A DNA stretch of 64,000 nt from assembly GCA_001986395.2 (NCBI GenBank), contig MQVO02000003.1, positions 1,550,001 through 1,614,000 of the forward strand, written 5' to 3'. A program made the position numbers and the translations under genes. Source of the DNA: Irpex lacteus. Its lineage: Eukaryota; Basidiomycota; Agaricomycetes; Polyporales; Irpicaceae. The notes below the pieces were generated by a model, which saw only the letters and a program-made list of their open reading frames with translations, searched no databases and was not told the DNA's origin. Positions 10,527-20,895 of the stretch are shown here, piece by piece. Position 1 is the stretch's first letter. The number at the start of each line of letters is the position of its first letter.

Positions 10527-12413
10527 ATGAACATGTCTGGCGATGAACCTATAGAAACTAGTACCCACGAGGCAAGCGATGCTCTCAACACCATATTTAC
10601 ACCAATAACCCTCCCCTGTGGACGTACAATACCAAACAGACTTGTCAAGGTAAGCACACGCTGTCTCTTCTCGGTTCCAAGATTCTTCTATAACACTATG
10701 TGGAGCTCACAATATACCTACACCTGTTAAGTAGGCTTCCCTCTACGAACACCTCGCCACTTTCTGGGGAGGTCCACCCAACGCATACCATCATGGTCTA
10801 TACGCGCACTGGGCCTATGGAGGCTGGGGGATGGTGTTCACTGGGAATGTGCAGGTTAAGAAAGACCACCTAGGGTTGGGAAGGGATGTTCTTATTCCCG
10901 AGGACGATGACGAAAAGAGCAGGAGGGGTTTCAGAGTGCTCGCAGATGTTATCCATGGCAAGAACGCGGCAGCAGATACTGGTAACGGCACGTTAGCGAT
11001 AATGCAACTGTCGCACGCAGGCCGACAATCCCCTACCTTCCTCGGAGGACGCTCGATATTCCAGCCTCCTCTGGCGGCATCTTCTGTACCAGTGCAGCTC
11101 AAGCAACCTGGAACGTCGGGGTTACTGTCGAGAGTCATCTCGGGGATTTTGTTTCGGGTCCCGAGGGAGATGGCTCACGACGATATCGACAACACCGTCG
11201 ACACCTTTGTGCGAGGTGCAAGATTAGCGTGGAGAAGCGGCTTCGATGGGGTTGAGATACATGCTGCCCATGGTTGTGAGTGATTGCTTTTATCAGTGAT
11301 ACAGGGTATTGGATATCGTGCTGACTTGTACTCATGTAGACTTAGTCGCTGGGTTCATATCGCCTCAGGTATGGCATTCGGAGTCTTCGCTCACCGTTGA
11401 TCCTCAGCTTCAATACTTCTCGTTTTCAGTCTAACACACGGAAGGACGAATACTCGGCATCAACTGATCCATTACGCTTCCTACACCGTATTATCTCAGC
11501 TATCCGCGCACCTGGCGTCGTACCAAAAGATTTTGTCCTAGGTGTCAAGCTCAACGCAGCAGATTATGTCCTCTGTGCAAATTCCTCAGAGGAAAACGAC
11601 GAAGATAGAGTTCTCAGGCATGTGAAAGATATCGCAACTTGGGACATAGTAGATTTCATTGAGGTTAGCGGGGGAACCTACGAGAATCCAGGTGATATAT
11701 TACATTCTACAACGAACCCGAAAGTCTCGTGGCTAATATCACATTCAGAATTCATGACCGAAATCGAGACCGCGAAGGGGGAACCATCTAACAAACGGGA
11801 GGCTTTGTTCTCTCGATTCTCACAACGCGCTAGAGCGACTCTCCTCTCATCTTCCACGTCTCCCTACACGCCTCCATTGGGTTCCTCAAGACCCAGACCT
11901 CTCATTCTACTCACGGGAGGTCTAAACACGTCTCAGCTCATGACCTCAGCCTTGAGAAATGGACATGCAGACCTTCTAGGCATCGGTCGACTCTCAGTCG
12001 AACTGCCCTATCTTCCTCGTGCGCTCAGACAGACCTCTGGCATCACCCCACCTTCATCATTATCAACTCCTGTCCTCTCGGAACGTCTGTTGGAATTACT
12101 CGAAGCCCTCATAAAGGAGCTTTGGACACGTATTCCGGATGCTCTGAGACCAGGATTTCCGCCACTCATAGGTGCTGGTGTGGCTATGGCAGCGTACCAA
12201 GTAACTATGAGGAGGTTGGCTGTTACGCCTGTACCTGTCGGGAACCAGATCACGGAGAGGAGGATAGCAGTGAAGCCGAAGCTGTTAGATGTGGTGAGAC
12301 TATGGTTATACGTAGCTCCTGGGCCGGGATTGGTGCGATTGACCGATTCAACATGGGTTGTGGTTGCGCTGGTTATCGTTGTCGGTGTATTGGTAAGAAG
12401 CATGGTCCCATAG
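10527..12413 (+). CDS. NADH:flavin oxidoreductase, Old Yellow Enzyme family, with a predicted C-terminal membrane segment
   Basis: FMN-dependent TIM-barrel oxidoreductase. Exons 10527-10649, 10735-11275, 11340-11368, 11430-11691 and 11749-12413 join in phase to 539 residues. Family marks in order: the barrel start FTPITLPCGRTIPNRLVK, the conserved YAHWAYGGWGMVFTGNV, LAIMQLSHAGRQ (loop contacting flavin), GFDGVEIHAAHGYLVAGFISP, NTRKDEYSAS, VDFIEVSGGTYENPEF, and LILLTGG with LLGIGRLSVELP near the barrel end. The 57-nt intron 11692-11748 is in frame, but removing it restores the family text NPEFMT. The last ~40 residues contain a hydrophobic segment (STWVVVALVIVVGVLVRS) that looks like a tail anchor, unusual for the class. 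Substrate is unknown. A start at 10533 is also possible. Confidence 0.9.
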
Positions 12414-12722
12414 TGGTGACAACGATTGCAATCAATTTCTAAATCCCATCTTCGCAACGCTGAACCCTTGTATAATGGCTTTACGCGTTAAACTTCCTAA
12501 TTAATCTCCAAATTCCGTAAAGTAATCCTGCGGCGTGGCTCAATACTAAGTAACCCTTGTTAACGGATCTTAGTGAGCGTTCATATGCATGACACAGCAG
12601 CTGGAGGCAGCCCGTATAGTCATATCTCCCTAATCGTACGCGTGAGTTTCAGTCATAGTAGCCAACGACATTGATGCAATATACGCACATTTTATGGTTG
12701 GCCTTGTAGTAAGGGTAGGTAA
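12414..12722. other. Gene-free convergent spacer of 309 bp
   Basis: It lies between the 3' ends of two convergent genes. No gene or repeat is visible. Confidence 0.5.
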
Positions 12723-13313
12723 TTAGTTGCGTTTCTCGCCTTTAGAACCAAGCTTGGTTCCAACGAAGCCAGCGAGGCCGACCAAGCTGCCTACCGCTGC
12801 TCCCCCAACAACTCCTCTCCATCCCAGGCCAGCAATTCCACCATATCGCTTTGCCACAGGCGGGCTTGCTATAAGACCTGCCCCTGCCAGCGAGCCCCCA
12901 AGAATCCAATTATCCATGCCCACTTGCCCCTTATTCTCCAATAAACGCCAACTACGGTCTTTCCACTCGATGTCATCCTTGCCTCTCATGAGGTATGTGA
13001 GACCGAAAGTAAGAGCGAGGACACCCAGGAACGAGCCATAGCCTGCTGAGTGAAGGAGTTTGAGGGACGTGGGGCGGTTAAGGGGGTAGTCTGCTAGGAA
13101 CTCTCCAGCTGTTGATGATGCAGCTACGTGTGGGGGTGAGGGGGACGGTACTTTGCGAGCGGCGAACCGTGAAACCAGATGTGCCAGTCCACCGAACCCG
13201 ACACCAGCTCCTGCTCCTATTATGAAACCTCGAGAAAGGACATGGCCGCTAAGGATTGTGCGTGAATAGGGCTGATCCTCTGCGTATTGGGCGTGTGGGA
13301 AGAATTGGGACAT
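12723..13313 (-). CDS. Small multi-pass membrane protein of unknown function
   Basis: Single-exon gene of 196 residues on the minus strand, convergent with the oxidoreductase. Four glycine-rich hydrophobic segments can be seen: about residues 28-50 (GFIIGAGAGVGFGGLAHLVS), 85-108 (GYGSFLGVLALTFGLTYLM), 135-150 (LGGSLAGAGLIASPP) and 160-186 (GLGWRGVVGGAAVGSLVGLAG). The short polar loop GKDDIEWKDRSWRLLENKGQ between segments 2 and 3 looks conserved in type. The layout resembles fungal proteins of the DUF1757 kind, small proteins with several Gly-rich helices, but that name is from memory and untested. No signal peptide. The lone-exon structure is unusual next to its intron-rich neighbours. Confidence 0.78.
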   Translation of the reverse strand: MSQFFPHAQYAEDQPYSRTILSGHVLSRGFIIGAGAGVGFGGLAHLVSRFAARKVPSPSPPHVAASSTAGEFLADYPLNRPTSLKLLHSAGYGSFLGVLALTFGLTYLMRGKDDIEWKDRSWRLLENKGQVGMDNWILGGSLAGAGLIASPPVAKRYGGIAGLGWRGVVGGAAVGSLVGLAGFVGTKLGSKGEKRN

Positions 13314-14802
13314 AACTCAAGGTATAAGTTGTGATTGGAACGATGCCAGTGGCAGTTGTGGTGAGAGTATGAGGGTCAAGCCAACAGATAAGGAAGCGTA
13401 GATATAGTACATGCTAGAATGAAGAGAAGGTTTCAGTTTTCGGCAAAGTTGAACAATGATCGTGGCGGCCCCCACATAATCGTGTTTAGGAACCTGACGG
13501 GCGTTTCATGAACTGTTATAGCCTGGATGATGCAAATTGTCGGAGGAAGATTTGCTAGGAGAGCGTTAGACGGGCTCCATGACGCGTACTAACGGCTGCT
13601 AGAATTCGACCAATGTATTTGCCGGCAAATGTCAAAGTCGAGAACAACCTGGGTGGGTGCTGCAGTCGCGTCCCGCCGGCATTCCTCTTTTGGAAATAAA
13701 TTTGATCAATCGGATACGCGTTCGTGCGGCCGTGCGGCGGGATGCGTCACACTGGCAAGTAATTTGGTTCTCAGTGGCAATGAGGCATTGGGCATTGACT
13801 CTTCCACATATTTGAGCTACTCAAGCTGTTCAACGTTCATGGGAATGCTTCAGTGTAGGACGTGAGATGGTACGTACTGAATATCTGTCCATTGTCTCAG
13901 TCATTAATCATCCACACTGTGTCTAGTTGCCAGCCGCAAACCTCCCTGCCCGGGCAGAGGATGGTCGTTTCGCACGCAGTGGACCATTCTGTCGGTCGAT
14001 GAGGTTGCGTCGTGGAACTAATGGTGTGTTCGTCTATATAACACATAGAAGAGTGAGTGACGGTCATAGTCGTTCACACCGAGCATCTCCGCTGGCAAGT
14101 TTGTCGTTCTTCTCCTAGCGAACCGGGGGCGTATCTTCACATGCAATCTCAGGCTCAGTGAGCGTCGCTGGTACGAATGTGGACAACATATAAACCTTTA
14201 CTTCTCTACACGCATGCGCCTGTGCAAGCATCACGGCCATCAGACCACATGACTACCGAGCAGTACACCAGGTCACTTTTCTTAATACAGTGAGAAGATG
14301 ATTAACAGATACACAGCGCTCGTTATCAGTTCTCGAGACAAGGTGGTCATCCATATGAGCGAAACGAGTCACGTTCTAGAAGGCCAATATGCACAGAAGA
14401 TCCACCCAGGATGGTCACCGTGGAGAACGTTTCAAAGCTTTACTCGCGAACTCCGCCAACTATGGCCATGGTATCATTTCTAACTAAAACTGTCCGAAAC
14501 TTGCTCACGGTGTCATGAAAGAAGACTCTTATCGTCGTTCTCCGGCACACTGTAGTCAGCAGCACGATACAGCGGAACGTTGTTGGGCGTGGATTGCACG
14601 GTCTTGTTGAATGGTCGGGTGACCACAACTTCCATGCTCGTGGGACAACAGCTTCTGCCCGAAGCAACAGTGACCGAGTCTCTGGATACGCCGCGGAAGG
14701 GCCTTCCAAGTATCTATAAATACTGAGGTATGGCTTCTTTACTGCTTCAGAGACTCAACAGTCTCGACGTACCCACCGTCTTTGCATCCGGTCTACACTG
14801 TC
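13314..14802. other. Gene-free stretch of 1.5 kb
   Basis: It lies between divergent genes. A few open frames of 60-90 codons occur on both strands, none with a domain or protein-like composition. No RNA gene or repeat was seen. Confidence 0.45.
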
Positions 14803-15587
14803 ATGGACGCCACCACTATCATTCAGATCGGTGGTCTTCTCGCTGCTTCATGGGGCGCCAAGAGGGCGTGTACGCCACCGTACCAGGAGCCGTCAGAAGA
14901 GGAGAAGAAGGGTTTTACTGAGCGCAAGAAACATGACTCGATGACTATACCCATCATCTGGCTGGCTTTCCTGGCCCAGGCGAGTTCATCTTCCTCAGCT
15001 GGTATTCTACGTTGCATCAACTAATGATACGTTCTTCGCAGGTGTTCATTCACATCCACAACCTCACCGAGGCCCTCGCCGTACTAGCACATAGCCTTCA
15101 CTGGCAGAATGTGCTTGCTATCTTCCCTCAGCGCGTCCTCGCCGACGAGAGACTTACCCTGTACCAGCCCGAGCGATTGATCGGCCTCGCTCTAATTCTT
15201 GGGGGCACCTTCATCCGCATAGATTGCTACCGCCGCCTCCAGAAGAACTTCACCTTTCAACTCGCTGTCCGCGAGGACCACAAGCTCATCACGGACGGAC
15301 CATACTCTTACGTCCGCCATCCCTCGTATCTCGGCGCCCTCATGGTCTCACTAGGCGCGCTCCTAATGAATTACGGCAGAGGGTCGTTCTGGTTCGAACA
15401 CGGGTTTACTGAGCGCTCCTTGTGGGTGTGGTTGGGTGTGGCAGATGTGGCGTTGAAATACGTGTTTTACTCGGGCGCGGTGAAGAGGTGCAAGCTGGAG
15501 GATGATGTCTTGAAAGCACACTTCCAGGAGCAGTGGATAAAGTGGTCGAAGAAGACACCGTATAGGATGGTGCCGTTTGTGTACTAG
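14803..15587 (+). CDS. Isoprenylcysteine O-methyltransferase-like membrane methyltransferase
   Basis: Member of the ICMT/PEMT-type family that uses S-adenosylmethionine at membranes; ICMT itself methylates the C-terminal prenylcysteine of CaaX proteins such as Ras in the ER. Exons 14803-14979 and 15042-15587 give 240 residues; an in-frame ATG at 14782 would add seven. Hydrophobic segments occur at the N-terminus (TIIQIGGLLAASWG), in TIPIIWLAFLAQ and around residues 115-128 (IGLALILGGTFIRI). The methyltransferase core is clear: KLITDGPYSYVRHPSYLGALM, the family GPY...RHP..G motif, then a Trp-rich helix and the C-terminal LEDDVLKAHF with KTPYRMVPF. The intron begins with GC rather than GT (see separate entry). 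Whether the substrate is prenylcysteine cannot be settled here. Confidence 0.87.
14980..15041 (+). other. GC-AG intron in the methyltransferase gene
   Basis: The 62-nt intron starts gcgagt directly after CAG and ends ttcgcag. Only this phase-0 junction joins FLAQ to VFIHIHNL in the right frame. The nearest GT donor (15001) would put exon 2 in the wrong frame. Confidence 0.75.
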
Positions 15588-16158
15588 ACGCACGAGTTAT
15601 GACACATAGTACCGAATGCCACGTATCCGGCTTGATATTACAGCTAGTAGTGTAGAAGTAGTTTTCATAGTTTGTAGTTTGCCGTCACGGTACTGGACAG
15701 ACAATCTATCTACGATGGCTCGGGAGCGGTCAAGGATTACGGTAAAAGGCAATGATCTGCAATGATGCGGCGCTCTTCGCGGCGTCTCCTCCTTATTGTC
15801 CTGAGCGGAGGATCGCAATCTTCGCATCAATGTATACTATTGAGATGTTCCACGTTCTAGCATGTGTTCATACCCCAGAGATATCTAGCATGTCCTATGA
15901 CGATCTATGGAATTAGAGAGGTCTGACTAATTACCCGAATATATTGTCACACCTGCGCGTTTCAAGCCTGAGTGACATTGAGTAACACCGTGACAAAGAA
16001 GCCCGTAGCCAGACTAAAGGGGACTTTCTTTTTGTTCTAAGCAATGCACTAATGGATCGCTTCTCACATTCCATTACAGCCTAGCTTCCTCTGAACCATT
16101 TTAAACGACCATGCAAGTATACACATCTCATCCCTAACCACCACTTTCGTAGTGCGTT
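15588..16158. other. Gene-free stretch of 571 bp
   Basis: This is the 3' flank of the methyltransferase and the upstream region of the P450. No gene or repeat was recognised. Confidence 0.5.
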
Positions 16159-18261
16159 ATGCCCTTCACGCCTTCACCGATGCTCAGCCTCTGTGCCGCC
16201 AGTGGACTTGCAGTGGCCGCTTATGGGGTGTACCTGGTCCTCATTAAGCCTCTACTCAACCCTCTTGCTCGGCTACCTGGTCCGAAGAGCAACAGGTTCG
16301 TTGAAATGCGGCATTTGGGGATGATAATGGAGTGAGTTTCGTGCAGCTATCCGGTGTGCTGAGCAGTCGCTCACCGCCTCTGTTACAGTCCACGCCGTTC
16401 CCCGAGTACATATGTGCACTTTGTGAAAGAATATGGGCGAAATGTCTGCATCAGAGGACCTCTTCCGGTGCGTTCTTCTTTCCATCTGGTGTACAGCCTC
16501 ATTGAAACATGCAAGTAGTGGGATCAACGTTTGTTCACCCTCGACCCAGTTGCCATGAGCCATGTAGTTCAACACACCTCGGACTACCAGAAGCCAGAAA
16601 CTAGCAGGCACCTCATCTCGCAGCTCATAGGGGTCGGAATGCTTTCCGCCGAAGGACACGTACACAAGCGACAACGACGGGTGGCAACACCTGCTTTCTC
16701 TGTTCAGGCAATGCGCGATCTTGTCCCTGTCGTCTTTAAGAAAGCTGTGGCTCTCAGAGACAGGTGGGGTGGCATCATGCGCGAAGCCAACGTGATGCCC
16801 GCGGAGGGTCATGTCTTTGACGTGTGCAACTGGATGAGCCGCGTTACCTTCGATGTGATGGGCTCGGCGGGCTTTGATTATGAGCTGGAAGCCATTTACA
16901 ATGGGGATAATGAACTGCTTCGAGCGTACACTGAGATGTTCGACGTTGCTATCTCACAAAACAGAGGCGGCTGGTGGGACTTAGTCACGCTCCATGTGCC
17001 AATGGCAGATAAGCTATGGGTGAGTACTTAGTCCTATTCCAGCATCATACTTTAAACCATTCCGTAGACGAGCAAATCGGGTAGATTCGTAGCCCAATGT
17101 CGTGAAGTCATACACCGTGTTGCTGGTAGAGTGATCCAAGAGAAGAAACGGAAGATTGCGGAGGCACAAGCCAAGGGCCAGTCCTATGGCGGAAAGGATC
17201 TCTTAAGTCTCCTTCGTAAGTGTCTTATCTGAACGCTGAACATTTGATATGGCGAAACTCATAATTATGCGAAGTCAAATTCAACGAGTCGAAGGAAATT
17301 CCTCCAGAACATCGGATACCTGACGAAGACATTCTGAACACCATAAACACATTCATCTTCGCTGGCACGGACACAACCTCGCTTGCTCTTACGTGGTCTC
17401 TCTTCCTTGTTTCGCGGTATCAAGAAGTTCAGACTCGTCTGCGCAATGATCTCCTATCGATCTTACCTGCCACGCCACTCCAAGACCTTACATCTGACGA
17501 GGTTCAATCTCTGTACACCGACATCGCTCAGCTGCCATACCTAGATAATGTCACCAAAGAGGTGTTGCGTTTGATTCCTCCCATACACTCAAGTCTGCGT
17601 GTGGCAACGCGAGACGACTATGTACCTATCAGCTCTCCGATCAAGAGGAAGGACAGCAGCGGAAACGTGGTACTGGATGATGCCCAAAGTATCTTTGTAC
17701 CGAAAGGTACATTCATCTACGTACCCATCGAAGGATTCAACCTAGATAAGGAGTTCTGGGGAGAGACAGCGTGGACATTCAAGTATGCTATCCATTTTCT
17801 TCCTAAATCTACTAATGCCTGACCCTCCATACTTCAGCCCTGACCGGTGGGACGACCTCCCAGACTCGATCCAGACTGTTCCGGGGCTGTATAATCATCT
17901 CTTGACGTTCTCTGCTGGCCCTCGAGTACGTAGCTCAACATGTTTTTCAGTCTATTTATCTAACACCGGCATTATAGGCATGTATCGGCATGCGAATGGC
18001 TATCATCGAGTTCAAGGTCTTCATGTTTATGCTCCTTACGAACTTCGTGTTCTCCCCTGCGCCGGGTCAACAAGTCGGCAAGGCTAATGTGTACGTCGCC
18101 TTCTTTGTGATTTTCTCTCCGTGTGCTCATTATCTCGGTTTCGAAGGGTGTTGACCCGGCCTTACGTTGCTGGTAGGGAGAAGGAAGGTAGTATGCTGCC
18201 TCTTCTTGTCACGCCGTACATACATTCGACGTCAGAGGAACACCCTTTGTCTCCTTCATGA
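16159..18261 (+). CDS. Cytochrome P450 monooxygenase
   Basis: Heme-thiolate monooxygenase, probably anchored in the ER. Eight exons: 16159-16331, 16389-16467, 16519-17019, 17068-17215, 17275-17782, 17838-17925, 17978-18090 and 18147-18261, all in phase, giving 574 residues. The N-terminus has a membrane segment (about residues 9-28) followed by a proline hinge (LARLPGPKS). The I-helix motif AGTDTT is at 330-335, the K-helix ExxR at E396-R399 (EVLR), the PERF-like NPDRW at 470-474, and the heme loop FSAGPRACIG puts the axial cysteine at C501. All key residues are intact. The I-helix and heme loop recall fungal P450s of the CYP4-like clans, but subfamily and substrate cannot be assigned. No biosynthetic cluster genes lie beside it, which favours a stand-alone detoxification or lipid role (inference). 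Confidence 0.93.
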
Positions 18262-18779
18262 ACTTTCTTGTAATTTGAGGTCTGCTGACTTTCGTTTTTA
18301 TTGCAAAATCGATCTTGACTCCTCGTCGATATTTATTTCATTATCTATCTGACCCATCGTGTACTTTTATCGACAGTTCATTACCATGCAATAACCTGAT
18401 AGTTTCACGCCATACTGGTACCATTATCAATCGTAATACAATTGCAAAGAGAGTGGGAGCACACAAGCACAGGATAGGATGGCAGGTAGGCTGCAAGAGA
18501 CTACCGCCGGATACGCACATCAAATGAGTGTAATGCGACAAAACACAGCGACAACAACGAGCAAACGGATCGAATGGCTACAGCAGCAAAAATCGTAAAC
18601 ATAAGTATAACAACACATCGCACACATCTTTTGGATACTTTTAGGATTAAGACAATCAGTACTAATCTTCCGAGCTAGACTCGTCAGGTTCGTATGACGA
18701 TCCAGGCCGGAAGGACTGCGTCTACACCCAGGCTCCTTCGAACAACAACCCGTCGAAGTTAATCCACTGAGGAAGCAGA
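18262..18779. other. Convergent spacer of 518 bp
   Basis: It contains the 3' flanks of the P450 (+) and the G3BP-like gene (-). It is AT-rich, with no gene recognised. Confidence 0.5.
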
Positions 18780-20464
18780 TTACTTCTGAGGGGGAATACC
18801 ACGCCCACGCGGAGCACCACGACCACGGAAGCCACCGCGTCCCCGGTCGCCGTTGAGAGGAGGGCCACGAGGGGGTCCGCGCTCACTACGCTCCTTGCGA
18901 GTCTCGACAGAGATGCGCGCCGGAGGACCGTCAGCAGAGGCCTCGCCAATACGGATGCCACCCTCGCCACCTGCATTACCGGGCAGAGAGGCGATGATGG
19001 CACGTTTGGCGGATTCGACGGTGTTGAACTCGAGGAAGGCGCAAGCCTTGCTCCGGACAATCTCGACTTCCTTGATAGGACCGAAACGTTGGGTAAGAGT
19101 ATTCTTGAGAGCGGTTTCGGAGACAGTCTCAACGACACCCTAGAGCACCATATCAGCAAATGAAGAGGAAGAAATCAGACAACCTGCCGTACCTTCACGA
19201 AGCATTGAGCTGTAGTGACATTCAAAGCGGCAGTGTATGCAGGGTGCTGGTTCTGTGGTTGACGAGGGGCCGGCGATTGTGATGTGCCAGCAGGAGCCGG
19301 TGAGCTAGTGGAAGCAGGCGCCTCGCTGACACCCTTGGCTTCCGCAACATTTGCGCCCCACTTCTGACTGCCAGCAGCAGCAAGGTTGGCCCAAGTTTTG
19401 CGGACGGGAGGAGCGGTAGGCGTAGGAGCGGCCGGGGCAGCAGCAGGAGCAGAAGCGACGGGTGGCTGAGCTGCGGGAGGCTGAGCTACGGGAGCCGCAT
19501 GCGGAGCGGGAGATGCCTGAGCGGCAGGGGCAGGAGTAGAAGGCGCAGGGGAGGGTGCAGCGGGCTCAGAGACGGCTGGCTCGGGCTCAGTAGGAGCAGG
19601 AGCAGGAGTGGCTGCAGGCTCGGCTTCCGGTTCATGTACACCATTCACCTGCTGCTCAGCCGCGAGCGATGGAGTAGGCTCTGGTTGCGGTTCAGGAGCC
19701 GCAACAGGCGCAGGAGACGGAGTCGATACAGGCTCTGGTTCAGGCTGAGATGCAGCGGGAGGTGGGAAGGATCCAGTCGTCCCGAACTCTTGGGTAGGAG
19801 CATCCTGGACGGAGGGTTCGTCTTGTGTAGGTTCATCATCAACAGCATCCTCCTTCAGGAAACGGAAGATATCGTTCAGAACGAAGTATCCGTTCGGTTG
19901 TTCCGCGAGGAAGAAAGTTTGGACGAATTTACGCCATGGCTCTCCCTTGTTTGACATTTCACCGATGACCTGGATGATGATACCTCCTTGTGCTGATGAC
20001 TGTGCATCTACGGAGTGAATAAAGACCTTGCAGTCCTGGAATCCGATCTCGGTGATTCTGCTGTGGATCTCCTACAAGATAGCATACAAGTGGTCAGTGT
20101 TTGCGCTGCATGACAAAACGAGGATATGATTTATGTGAGGACGCGCGTCCCCTATATAGCATGGTCAGGCTATCATTGCAGCTTTACGACACGTGTCATC
20201 AAGCTTGTAGTCGTATAGAACGTTACGAACAGTAAACAACGCGTCATATCTGGACAGTGCGCGTGCCCTAGCACCAATGAGATTCAAACTCACCTGTTGA
20301 CCGTAACAAGGTTTGCCATCCTCACCCTCCGTTCCGTGGATGAAGGTGGACGCTTTTGTATAAAAACAATGCAACCGGTTTGGCTGCTTGTTCACAAAAG
20401 TGTAGTACTGAGGAACGAATTGCCAGCCGACTTCAGACGGGTTCACTGTAGATCCGTTGGTCAT
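18780..20464 (-). CDS. G3BP/Bre5-like protein: NTF2-like domain plus RRM and RGG tail
   Basis: Homologue of animal G3BP and fission-yeast Nxt3, RNA-binding cofactors of Ubp3/USP10-type ubiquitin proteases and stress-granule scaffolds. Exons on the minus strand: 20464-20294, 20071-19193 and 19139-18780; all junctions are phase 0, total 469 residues. NTF2-like domain at residues ~8-130: VGWQFVPQYYTFVNKQP, CFYTKASTFIHGTEGE, IHSRITEIGFQDCKVFIHSVDAQ, GEPWRKFVQTFFLAEQPNGYFVLNDIFRFL. Next comes an acidic stretch, then a long Pro/Ala/Glu low-complexity linker (~150-340). An RRM follows at ~350-425 (CFVKGVVETVSETALKNTL, KACAFLEFNTVESAKRAI), and a Gly/Arg-rich tail (RGGFRGRGAPRGRG). Upstream in-frame codons exist, but the start at 20464 places the domain as in relatives. 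Divergent from Het-C. Confidence 0.92.
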
Positions 20465-20895
20465 GATGAGCCTGAGAGTCGCATTTCGAGTGAGTAATGT
20501 TCCATCACCATGTACAGATAGAATATCGACGCCTACCGTAAGTGTGCAAAAGATGTGTTGCTTTTTTGAAGAAAAGACAGAGAAAACGAGCAGAGGAGCC
20601 TCTCGAGGCAGACGAGGTCGTTGCAGGAACGGTGTCGAAGTCCACAAAATACGCATAAGCGCTGGTATGGCGAGAGTATCTGAGCTCCGCTTAAATATTG
20701 GCTCTCAAAGCGTTTACTTTCAATCGCCGCCGTATCATGGCCACAGATCTATGACATCGTGGCGCTTACTATCACTGATGAGGCAGTATAGCCAAGATCA
20801 GAGCGATGCACGTTATCCTTGGTTATAGTCTTGAATGCAGCGCTGCGCTTCTCCTTGAACTTGTACCATAACCACCATATTTTTTGCACTCCATC
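20465..20895. promoter_or_regulatory. Divergent promoter region, G3BP-like / Het-C
   Basis: These 431 bases separate two divergent start codons. No classic TATA motif stands out for either gene and no repeats were seen. Confidence 0.45.

Noticed and set aside
19499..19954. Arg/Gly-rich reading frame on the + strand
   Set aside because: It is the complement of the Pro/Ala-rich linker of the G3BP-like gene; low-complexity GC-rich coding often leaves the opposite strand open.
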